Source of the DNA: Methanobacteriota archaeon
Lineage (GTDB): Archaea > Altiarchaeota > Altiarchaeia > IMC4 > QMZM01
NCBI GenBank assembly: GCA_021731385.1
Contig: JAKFXM010000150.1
Span: 1-5,372 of the forward strand
DNA length: 5,372 nucleotides
Direction of reading: 5' to 3'
This document shows, piece after piece, positions 1-4,343 of this stretch. Position 1 is the first letter of the stretch; every line of letters starts with the position of its first letter. The position numbers were made by a program, and so were the translations under genes. The notes beneath the pieces are model-generated. The model saw only the letters and a program-made list of their open reading frames with translations, searched no databases and was not told where the DNA came from.

Positions 1-212
1 GGGGATTATGCCTCTGGCGGCAATCATGTGCTGCCAACATCGGATGCGCAAGATTTGTTTCTGGACTTACGGTCAGGGAATGCCTAAAGACATTAAGTGT
101 TCAGAAAATCAGCAGGCCGGGTTTGATGAATTTGAAAAAAACCATAATTGATATTTCTAATGCAGAGGGTCTTGACGCTCACTCTAATTCAATAAATGTA
201 AGACTAAAATAG
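1..212 (+). CDS. hisD: Histidinol dehydrogenase, C-terminal end, partial and frameshifted
   Basis: This is the last roughly 70 residues of HisD, the zinc enzyme that oxidises L-histidinol to L-histidine in two NAD-dependent steps, ending histidine biosynthesis in the cytoplasm. Bases 1-42 read GDYASGGNHVLPTS, the family signature that includes the zinc-ligand Asp (E. coli D360) and active-site His (H367). The match then continues in another frame from base 45 (CARFVSGLTVREC..., SVQKISRPG..., AEGLDAHSNS) to TAG at 210-212. AEGLDAH holds the equivalents of E. coli E414 and zinc ligand H419 (codon 180-182). Family members usually read SG-x-AR at the junction, so one G seems missing from GG at 42-43 (TCG-GGA-TGC expected). 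In the unshifted frame, translation would stop at 85-87. The 5' part lies outside the window. Either a pseudogene or a single-base sequencing/assembly error; the intact downstream reading favours an error or a very recent mutation. Family identity is secure. Confidence 0.9.
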   Translation, partial: GLCLWRQSCAANIGCARFVSGLTVRECLKTLSVQKISRPGLMNLKKTIIDISNAEGLDAHSNSINVRLK

Positions 213-234
213 CATTCTGGGGCTTTTTAAAGGG

Positions 235-250
235 ATATACCATATATTAA
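235..250 (+). promoter_or_regulatory. Possible TATA-box region for the histone-fold gene
   Basis: After the hisD stop there is an AT-rich stretch, ATATACCATATATTAA, resembling an archaeal TATA box. No comparable box is visible between here and the histone start at 441. If it is used, the transcript would have a leader of roughly 170 nt containing all the hairpins at 261-414. Without the hairpin block the leader would be only about 20 nt, which suggests the block was inserted between promoter and ribosome binding site. Judged by eye only. Confidence 0.3.
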
Positions 251-279
251 TACACTCTTTTAATTCGACACCAAAGGTG

Positions 280-339
280 TGTGGCTGAGAAGCAAAGCTT
301 CTCAGACACGTGTCTGAGCGACAGAGTCGCTCAGCCACA
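280..339. repeat. CTGAG hairpin module, copy 1
   Basis: The outer arms TGTGGCTGAG (280-289) and CTCAGCCACA (330-339) are exact reverse complements. Inside are CTGAGAAGC-AAA-GCTTCTCAG (285-305), the 18-nt perfect palindrome CTCAGACACGTGTCTGAG (301-318) and CTGAGCGAC-AGA-GTCGCTCAG (314-334). The four CTGAG/CTCAG words are shared between neighbouring stems, so a closed four-way or cruciform fold competes with three separate hairpins. The same framework recurs at 4138-4192 with different tips. Confidence 0.85.
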
Positions 340-411
340 TCGAAGCTCCGAAACAGAGTTTCGGATAATTCGACAGCTTTGCTGTCGAAGCTCCGAGACA
401 AAGTCTCGGAT
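340..411. repeat. Tandem AGCTCCGA hairpin module, two copies
   Basis: The copies at 340-366 and 385-411 each read TCGAAGCTCCGA, then a triloop stem, then TCGGAT. The stems differ by a paired change: GAAAC/GTTTC in the first and GAGAC/GTCTC in the second. The loops are AGA and AAA. Between them lies the 9-bp hairpin TTCGACAGC-TTT-GCTGTCGAA (369-389). A third, diverged copy is at 1715-1740. Confidence 0.8.
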
Positions 412-427
412 TAAGAGTGAAAAAATT

Positions 428-432
428 GGTGA
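428..432 (+). promoter_or_regulatory. Ribosome binding site of the histone-fold gene
   Basis: GGTGA complements the archaeal 16S 3' end (anti-Shine-Dalgarno core CACCUC) and lies 8 nt before ATG at 441. It favours that ATG over the in-frame GTG at 417, which would place the motif inside the coding region. It is the clearest Shine-Dalgarno motif ahead of any gene in the window. Confidence 0.65.
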
Positions 433-440
433 AAAAGAAA

Positions 441-611
441 ATGGCTGATTTATTAGTTGTGAAGGCAAAAATTAAGGATGTTGCCAAGGATGTAAATGTT
501 GCGGGTGATTTTGCAGATGCTCTGAGCAAGAAGGTTGAAGGACTTATCAAGGATGCTGTTGCAAGGGCAAAGGCGAACGGAAGAAAGACACTCCAGCCAA
601 AAGACCTATAA
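441..611 (+). CDS. Short single histone-fold protein (DUF1931-like, truncated third helix)
   Basis: A 56-residue basic protein beginning MADLLVVKAKIKDVAKD and ending GRKTLQPKDL. The pattern is that of a minimal histone fold: a short first helix (about 4-14), a loop, a long central helix (about 20-44, DALSKKVEGLIKDAVARAKA) and the loop motif GRKT-x4-D (RxTxxxxD), which in histones places the DNA-contacting Arg/Thr pair. Canonical archaeal histones continue about 10 residues further through helix 3. Here the chain stops just after the motif, as in the short DUF1931-type and 'alpha3-truncated' prokaryotic histones. Such proteins dimerise; DNA binding is plausible but not certain for this subgroup. 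ATG at 441 was chosen for its ribosome binding site and because MAD-x-LVV is the usual family start. An in-frame GTG at 417 would add eight residues, mostly Lys. The gene stands alone between a hairpin-rich leader and a T-rich tract. Confidence 0.85.
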   Translation: MADLLVVKAKIKDVAKDVNVAGDFADALSKKVEGLIKDAVARAKANGRKTLQPKDL

Positions 612-657
612 GTCTCTTTTGTTCTTATTTTATATTTTCTTATTTTTTATTTTTCTA
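612..657 (+). terminator. T-rich transcription terminator after the histone gene
   Basis: Starting directly after the TAA, the + strand is a series of T runs (TTTT, TTATTTTATATTTTC, TTATTTTTTATTTTTC) with no strong hairpin. This matches the oligo-T, hairpin-independent terminators of archaea. It overlaps the last codons of the convergent HAD gene. The complementary strand is A-rich, so it offers no terminator for that gene. Confidence 0.6.
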
Positions 658-1660
658 TAAAAACGGATAATTCTTCTGCACTGTCTATAATCATATCGCA
701 TTCCATATTCCGGAATTCTTCTCTAAGTCTTTCCTTCTCACCCGAATCAGAAACTGCAGAAAGGCACCCTATCGAGTAAAAATCTGCATTTTTTGCAGCC
801 ATTACATCATCAGGTATATCCCCTACATACGCGGCCTTTGCATTCTCCTCAAGTTTATACATTTCGCAGATTCTCTTTCTGCATTCAAGTAATGATGAAG
901 GATCCGGTTTTCTTATTTTTGTATCTTCTCTTGCTAGTATTGCCTCTTTGTCAAAAAATTTATCAAATCCAGAAATCTTCATTGTTTTTTCCAACTCAAA
1001 CCTCTCCCTTCCCGTAACAATTCCAAGATAGAATTTCTCTCTTAGTTTTCCCATGGTTCTTTCGGTAATCAGGACTTTTTCATTTCTTATAAACCCTGAG
1101 GAATGAATAAAGATCGGATTTTCTCTGTATTTTTCCTTGAAAAATTCTTTTCCCAGATAAAATTCCTGGAATACCCTTTTTATTAAATCAGGAAACCAGA
1201 AATTTCCTGCAATTTCAGGATTTTTTCCATAAAGTTCATTAAGTGCCTTTTCAGTTCCATTGAGCCCGCCACCATTCTTCTTTATTTTTGAAGTTATAAC
1301 ATCCAAATCCAATTTTAGGTCAGTATTCTGAACATTAGCACCGAGTTTTCTAAGATTTTTAATCATACCATCAAAATCTAATTCTTCTGTAATTAATTCC
1401 GGATTAACTCCTTCTGTTATCTTTGTCAGATAACACAGAACTGCTGAATAGGTCAGCTCCCAGTCATCATTAAATCCGCCCGCTATCTTGAAATCCTGTG
1501 TATCCTTCCCTGTCATCAGATACTTGTCTAATTTCAAGCCTATTAAATCCGAGAAATAATACTGCACAGTCTCAACAATTGCCTTTCTGTATGAATCCCC
1601 TACATATACCAGAACTCCATCAACATCAAAAATTAGAATTTTTATGCCGGTTAATTTCAT
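647..1660 (-). CDS. HAD-superfamily subfamily IA hydrolase, TIGR01548-like
   Basis: A 337-residue predicted cytosolic phosphatase-type HAD protein. From the chosen start: motif I FDVDGVLV (residues 11-18, nucleophile D12 and acid D14), motif II Thr in GIVTGR (T216), motif III Lys in RKPDP (K251) and motif IV YVGDIPDDV (D281, D284, D285). All catalytic positions are present. SYRKAIVE, FKIAGGFNDDWELTY and NGGGL in the helical cap match the distinctive archaeal/cyanobacterial family TIGR01548 as I remember it. An insert of roughly 45-50 residues (about 82-130) makes it longer than most subfamily IA enzymes. The substrate is unknown. Nearby hisD raises histidinol-phosphate phosphatase as a guess, but the genes are on opposite strands and separated. 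Start ATG at 1660 gives the family N-terminus MKLTGIKILIFDVDG and has a TATA-like box 28 nt upstream. A longer reading to 1762 would translate the intergenic hairpins. Divergent from rnz, convergent with the histone gene. Confidence 0.88.
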   Translation of the reverse strand: MKLTGIKILIFDVDGVLVYVGDSYRKAIVETVQYYFSDLIGLKLDKYLMTGKDTQDFKIAGGFNDDWELTYSAVLCYLTKITEGVNPELITEELDFDGMIKNLRKLGANVQNTDLKLDLDVITSKIKKNGGGLNGTEKALNELYGKNPEIAGNFWFPDLIKRVFQEFYLGKEFFKEKYRENPIFIHSSGFIRNEKVLITERTMGKLREKFYLGIVTGRERFELEKTMKISGFDKFFDKEAILAREDTKIRKPDPSSLLECRKRICEMYKLEENAKAAYVGDIPDDVMAAKNADFYSIGCLSAVSDSGEKERLREEFRNMECDMIIDSAEELSVFIEK

Positions 1661-1684
1661 TTCGATATATTCTTTGTTTTTCTG

Positions 1685-1692
1685 TTTAATAT
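1685..1692 (-). promoter_or_regulatory. TATA-like box for the HAD hydrolase gene
   Basis: On the minus strand this reads ATATTAAA, preceded by GGAAAATC, which resembles an A-rich BRE. Its centre is about 28 nt upstream of the ATG at 1660 and no Shine-Dalgarno motif is visible, as expected for a leaderless archaeal transcript. The adjacent hairpin at 1691-1713 overlaps the BRE-like part. Confidence 0.45.
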
Positions 1693-1740
1693 GATTTTCC
1701 TCTGGAAAATCATAGCTACGAAACTCTTTGAGTTTCGTAT
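1691..1740. repeat. Two triloop hairpins between divergent promoters
   Basis: ATGATTTTCC-TCT-GGAAAATCAT (1691-1713) and TACGAAACTC-TTT-GAGTTTCGTA (1717-1739) are perfect 10-bp stems. The second, with its preceding AGC and following T, is a diverged copy of the AGCTCCGA module at 340-411: AGCTCCGA/TCGGAT becomes AGCTACGA/TCGTAT, a paired C-G to A-T change, and the stem is longer by CT/AG. The pair sits between the TATA-like boxes of the HAD gene and rnz. Confidence 0.8.
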
Positions 1741-1746
1741 TAAATC

Positions 1747-1754
1747 TATTTAAA
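1747..1754 (+). promoter_or_regulatory. TATA-like box for rnz
   Basis: TATTTAAA is centred about 29 nt before the rnz ATG at 1780, with no ribosome binding site in the intervening bases. This suggests a leaderless or nearly leaderless transcript. It mirrors the arrangement of the divergent HAD promoter. Confidence 0.45.
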
Positions 1755-1779
1755 ACCATCAAAGGATAATTCTTTATTT

Positions 1780-2685
1780 ATGGAGATCGTTTTTCTAGGC
1801 ACTACCGGACCTATACCTACCGAAAGGAGGAATCTCTCAGGCATTCTTCTTGAATACCTGAATGAGAACTTCCTTTTCGACTGCGGTGAAGGTACCCAGA
1901 GGCAGATGAGGATCGCAGGCATAAATTTCATGAGGATTGACAAGGTTTTTATAACACATCTGCATGCGGACCATTTTCTTGGGCTGGGGGGATTGATCCA
2001 GAGCATGGATTTTCTTGAAAGGAGAAGACCGCTGAATATCTACGGGCCAAAAGGACTTAAAAGCACAATAGGGCATATGCTCTCCATGGGCACATTCAAA
2101 TTGGATTCCCTTGAGGTCAATACATATGAGATAGAGGAGGGAATAGTCCTTAAAGGCGGGAAATACACCATCAGTTGCACTCATACAGACCATACACCAA
2201 ACAGCCTTGCATACTGTTTTGAGGAAGATCCAAAGAGAAGGTTCTTGAAGAAAAAAGCCATTGAACTTGGTGTTCCTGAGGGAAGGTCGTTCTCAAAACT
2301 GCAGGATGGTGAAACCGTAGTTGTGCATGGAAAGAAGATAACCCCGGATGATGTGCTAAGCGACCCTGTTCCCGGCAGAAAGATGGTATATACGGGAGAT
2401 ACCAGAATATGTGAAAATGTGATAAAACTCTCAGAAAATGCAGACATATTGATCCATGACGGAACATTCTCTGAGGAAGAGATAGACAATGTGAAAAAGG
2501 CAGGTCATTCAACGGCAAAACAGGCAGCAGAGGTTGCAAAAAGGGCTAATGTTAAGAAATTATACCTGACGCACATAAGCCAGAGATACACTGATGCAAG
2601 AGTCCTTGAGGGGGAAGCAAGGGGGATATTCCCGGAATCATACACTGCAGAGGATTTCATGAAGGTGAAGGTTGAGAAGCATTAA
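1780..2685 (+). CDS. rnz: Ribonuclease Z (tRNA 3'-end endonuclease)
   Basis: A complete 301-residue short-form RNase Z, a cytosolic metallo-beta-lactamase-fold endonuclease that cuts pre-tRNA just after the discriminator base to remove the 3' trailer before CCA addition. Visible motifs: N-terminal strand MEIVFLGTTGPIPT; FDCGEGTQRQ (33-42); zinc motif HLHADH (60-65) with H60, H62, D64 and H65 as metal/catalytic residues; the DHTPNSLAY His (H138); GDTR Asp (D207); AGHST (H243, the place of the bacterial HEAT motif); and LTHIS His (H265). The LGVPEGRSF...LQDGETV segment (about 163-180) corresponds to the exosite arm that grips the tRNA elbow. Length is normal for archaeal and bacterial short forms, and nothing catalytic is missing. 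ATG is chosen from the conserved N-terminus and the TATA spacing. It is monocistronic: divergent from the HAD gene and convergent with gatB 16 bp away. Confidence 0.97.
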   Translation: MEIVFLGTTGPIPTERRNLSGILLEYLNENFLFDCGEGTQRQMRIAGINFMRIDKVFITHLHADHFLGLGGLIQSMDFLERRRPLNIYGPKGLKSTIGHMLSMGTFKLDSLEVNTYEIEEGIVLKGGKYTISCTHTDHTPNSLAYCFEEDPKRRFLKKKAIELGVPEGRSFSKLQDGETVVVHGKKITPDDVLSDPVPGRKMVYTGDTRICENVIKLSENADILIHDGTFSEEEIDNVKKAGHSTAKQAAEVAKRANVKKLYLTHISQRYTDARVLEGEARGIFPESYTAEDFMKVKVEKH

Positions 2686-2701
2686 TTCTTAGATCCCTCA
2701 G

Positions 2702-4075
2702 CTAACCCAATGTAATATTTTTTTTCAGCAATTCAGTAACAACCTTAACATCAGCCCTTCTCTGCATCTTCCTCATCACCATGCCCATAAGGAAATTCAA
2801 TGCCTCATTCTTGCCTGATTTGTAGTCATTCACGGCAGCAGGATTTTCCTTTATCACTTCATCTACTACAACTGAAAGTTCATCTGCTTCACTAATTCTT
2901 CCAAGATTCTCATCCCTTACGATCTTTTCAGGGATTTCTCCGGTGTCTATTATCCTCTCAAGAATCTTCTTTCCTGTGTTTTCAGTTATCTCATTCTTCT
3001 CTACAATGTCAAGAAGTTCAATTATGATCTCAGGATTCAATTTTGATTCATTAAGATCAATCCCCCTGTAATTCAATTGTCTAAGAACTTCCCTGCATAT
3101 CCATTCGGCAGAAATTCCGGGATTTATCCTCTCAGCGACAATCTCAAAGAGGTCTGCAATCCCCTTGTCTCTCACAATTGTCTGTGCATACATCTCAGAA
3201 ATTTTGTATTTCCGGATAAGCCTTTCCTTCCTCTTCTGTGGCGTTTCCGGCAATTCAATTCCGTCTATAAAATCCTGCTCAATCAAAAGTGGGGGTATAT
3301 CCGGATCCGGAATATACCTGTAGTCCTCGGCAGTCTCTTTAACCCTAAGTGAGATTGTTATCATTGACTTCTCATTAAAGCCCCTTGTTTCCTGCTTCAC
3401 AACACCCCCTCTTTTCATGAGATTTTTCTGTCTCAAAATTTCATAGCCTATTGCCTTGTATGCGCCCCTGACAGAATTTATATTCTTTATCTCAACCCTG
3501 GCACCATTTTCAATCGAGATATTGACATCAGCCCTCATAACGCCGCCGACATCAACAATCCTTTCAGTGTATTTCAGGAGATTAATCAGGTCTTTCATGA
3601 AATTCCTGACATCATCTGCAGATTTCATATCTGGTGCGGTGACAATCTCAACCAATGGAACCCCGGATCTGTTGTAATCCACTCTTCCTGTCTCAAGGTC
3701 ATATCTCCCCGGATCTTCCTCCAGATGAATTTCCCATATTCCGATACTGTTTAGCTCCCCATTTATTCCCAAAGGCTCTGATGTCCTCTGATAACCGGAG
3801 GGTAGATCAGGATAATTGTAGTGCTTTCTCTTGACATAGATTTTTTCAGATACATTTTTGCAGTTAAGGAGTTTTGATATCATGACAGCAGATTCAAGGG
3901 CGGATCCATTCAATGGATAAGGCTTGCTCCCCGGCATTCCTGTACAGACCTCGCAGATATTGGTATTTGGCTCTCCAGATTCATAATAATTTGTAGGGCA
4001 TTCGCAGAATAATTTCTGCTGGGTCTTTAAGGGAACGTGGATTTCCAAGCCGATTTTTATGTTTGGTTCTGGCAT
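2702..4075 (-). CDS. gatB: Aspartyl/glutamyl-tRNA amidotransferase subunit B
   Basis: A complete 457-residue GatB, the subunit of GatCAB that binds mischarged Asp-tRNA(Asn) or Glu-tRNA(Gln), activates the acyl group with ATP and completes amidation with ammonia from GatA. Motifs in order: GLEIHVPLKTQQKLFCECPT (9-28); a Cys4 site of C24-x-C26 and C41-x2-C44; HYNYPDLPSGYQ (85-96); HLEEDPGR (117-124); DYNRSGVPLVEI (133-144); ADVNIS; EIKNINS (195-201); RYIPDPDIPPL (253-263); and a C-terminal YqeY-like tail domain (about 310-457) ending with NEALNFLMGMVMRKMQ. It lacks the AspRS-like insertion and length of archaeal GatE, so it is not the GatDE subunit. In archaea that use GatDE for glutamine, GatCAB mainly makes Asn-tRNA(Asn), but which applies here cannot be told. 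gatA and gatC are not adjacent. It diverges from the methyltransferase gene across the right-hand hairpin block. Confidence 0.97.
   Translation of the reverse strand: MPEPNIKIGLEIHVPLKTQQKLFCECPTNYYESGEPNTNICEVCTGMPGSKPYPLNGSALESAVMISKLLNCKNVSEKIYVKRKHYNYPDLPSGYQRTSEPLGINGELNSIGIWEIHLEEDPGRYDLETGRVDYNRSGVPLVEIVTAPDMKSADDVRNFMKDLINLLKYTERIVDVGGVMRADVNISIENGARVEIKNINSVRGAYKAIGYEILRQKNLMKRGGVVKQETRGFNEKSMITISLRVKETAEDYRYIPDPDIPPLLIEQDFIDGIELPETPQKRKERLIRKYKISEMYAQTIVRDKGIADLFEIVAERINPGISAEWICREVLRQLNYRGIDLNESKLNPEIIIELLDIVEKNEITENTGKKILERIIDTGEIPEKIVRDENLGRISEADELSVVVDEVIKENPAAVNDYKSGKNEALNFLMGMVMRKMQRRADVKVVTELLKKNITLG
2718..2725 (+). terminator. Possible oligo-T terminator for rnz inside the 3' end of gatB
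   Basis: Eight consecutive T residues on the + strand begin 33 nt after the rnz stop codon. They are the complement of the Lys-Lys-Asn codons near the gatB C-terminus. Archaeal RNA polymerase stops at such runs, so rnz transcripts may end antisense to gatB. No equivalent T run follows gatB on the minus strand. Confidence 0.4.
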
Positions 4076-4080
4076 TCTTG

Positions 4081-4100
4081 TTGTATTATAAAGTATATTT
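4081..4100 (-). promoter_or_regulatory. TATA-like region for gatB
   Basis: The minus strand reads AAATATACTTTATAATACAA just before the gatB ATG (4075), with no Shine-Dalgarno motif. AAATATAC is centred about 22 nt upstream, slightly close for a leaderless start but acceptable. The right-hand hairpin block starts immediately upstream of it. Confidence 0.35.
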
Positions 4101-4103
4101 GCT

Positions 4104-4268
4104 TGCCCGAATCAGCCTTTAAGGCTGATTGGGCATTTGGCTGAGGCTTTGCCTCAGACATATGTCTGAGAGGCTTTAGCCTCTCAGCCACACAAAAATT
4201 TTGCCAACCCGAAAAATTCCATTGAAATTTTTCGGGTGAAATACCTTTCTTTTTTCTAAAAAGAAAGG
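4104..4268. repeat. Intergenic block of nested short hairpins (composite element, right copy)
   Basis: Four structures are packed between gatB and the methyltransferase gene. The first is TGCCC plus AATCAGCC-TTTAA-GGCTGATT plus GGGCA (4104-4135, one bulged G). The second is the CTGAG module (4138-4192). The third is ACCCGAAAAATT and AATTTTTCGGGT around a 7-nt loop (4207-4237, 12 bp). The fourth is CCTTTCTTTTT-TCT-AAAAAGAAAGG (4244-4268, 11 bp). The block lies inside the two outward-facing TATA-like regions, so it should be outside both transcripts if those promoters are used. There is no sign of a coding gene in it. Confidence 0.8.
4138..4192. repeat. CTGAG hairpin module, copy 2
   Basis: The framework matches 280-339: outer arms TGGCTGAG (4138-4145) and CTCAGCCA (4183-4190), then CTGAGGC-TTT-GCCTCAG (4141-4157), the 18-nt palindrome CTCAGACATATGTCTGAG (4153-4170) and CTGAGAGGC-TTTA-GCCTCTCAG (4166-4187), ending CTCAGCCACA as in copy 1. 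The central palindrome differs from copy 1 by a symmetric change (CACGTG to CATATG), and both side tips are different sequences that are still self-complementary. Confidence 0.85.
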
Positions 4269-4309
4269 GGTTCAAAGAAAAGGGTTTGCTTTCTAGTTGT
4301 ATTATTGTT

Positions 4310-4328
4310 CTTTAAGGATAAATTATAT
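4310..4328 (+). promoter_or_regulatory. TATA-like region for the tRNA methyltransferase gene
   Basis: CTTTAAGGATAAATTATAT is an AT-rich stretch 16-34 nt before the ATG at 4344, and no ribosome binding site follows it. TTTAAGGA is centred about 29 nt upstream and AAATTATAT about 20 nt upstream. Which one is used cannot be decided from sequence alone. Confidence 0.35.
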
Positions 4329-4343
4329 GAAATTCTATCAAAG

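Larger units (their letters stand above)
261..414. repeat. Intergenic block of nested short hairpins (composite element, left copy)
   Basis: Almost every base belongs to a perfect inverted repeat. In order: ACACC-AAA-GGTGT; the CTGAG module (280-339); TCCGAAAC-AGA-GTTTCGGA (347-365); TTCGACAGC-TTT-GCTGTCGAA (369-389); TCCGAGAC-AAA-GTCTCGGA (392-410). TTCGA at 264-268 can pair with TCGAA at 340-344, enclosing the CTGAG module. The block is two tandem units, each opening with TAATTCGACA (261-270, 366-375) and carrying TCGAAGCTCCGA (340-351, 385-396). In the left unit the CTGAG module occupies the place of the simple GC-TTT-GC tip of the right unit. It lies in the leader or promoter region of the histone gene and after hisD. 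Function unknown: it could be a folded leader RNA, a termination or processing signal, or a non-autonomous mobile repeat. Confidence 0.85.

Noticed and set aside
213..234. Intrinsic terminator for hisD (GGGGCTTTTT)
   Set aside because: There is only a five-T run and no clear stem. It is possible but too weak to list as a feature.
261..414. CRISPR array
   Set aside because: There are no uniform direct repeats of 24-37 nt with unique spacers of constant length. The structure is made of adjoining inverted repeats of varying size.
302..550. Minus-strand open frame across the left hairpin block and antisense to the histone gene
   Set aside because: The translation has no recognisable domain, its N-terminal part is the read-out of palindromes, and it is antisense to a convincing gene with a ribosome binding site.
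1661..1762. 34-residue N-terminal extension of the HAD protein
   Set aside because: The added residues precede the usual HAD N-terminal strand, translate the two intergenic hairpins and run past the TATA-like box at 1685-1692.
1837..2539. Minus-strand open frames antisense to rnz (1837-2193 and 2171-2539)
   Set aside because: They are shadow frames of a fully conserved RNase Z gene, with no domain-like composition.
2702..4075. GatE subunit of archaeal GatDE
   Set aside because: GatE is about 620 residues or more and has an AspRS-like insertion domain. This protein is 457 residues without it and follows the GatB layout throughout.
4104..4268. tRNA or other classical structured RNA gene
   Set aside because: I see no A-box/B-box sequences, anticodon-arm geometry or T-loop motif. 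The stems are near-perfect and stacked one after another.
4305..4343. TTG start giving 13 extra residues on the methyltransferase
   Set aside because: The family normally begins with the M-K-x-L-x-x-LSGE strand found at 4344, and the extra part overlaps the likely promoter region.
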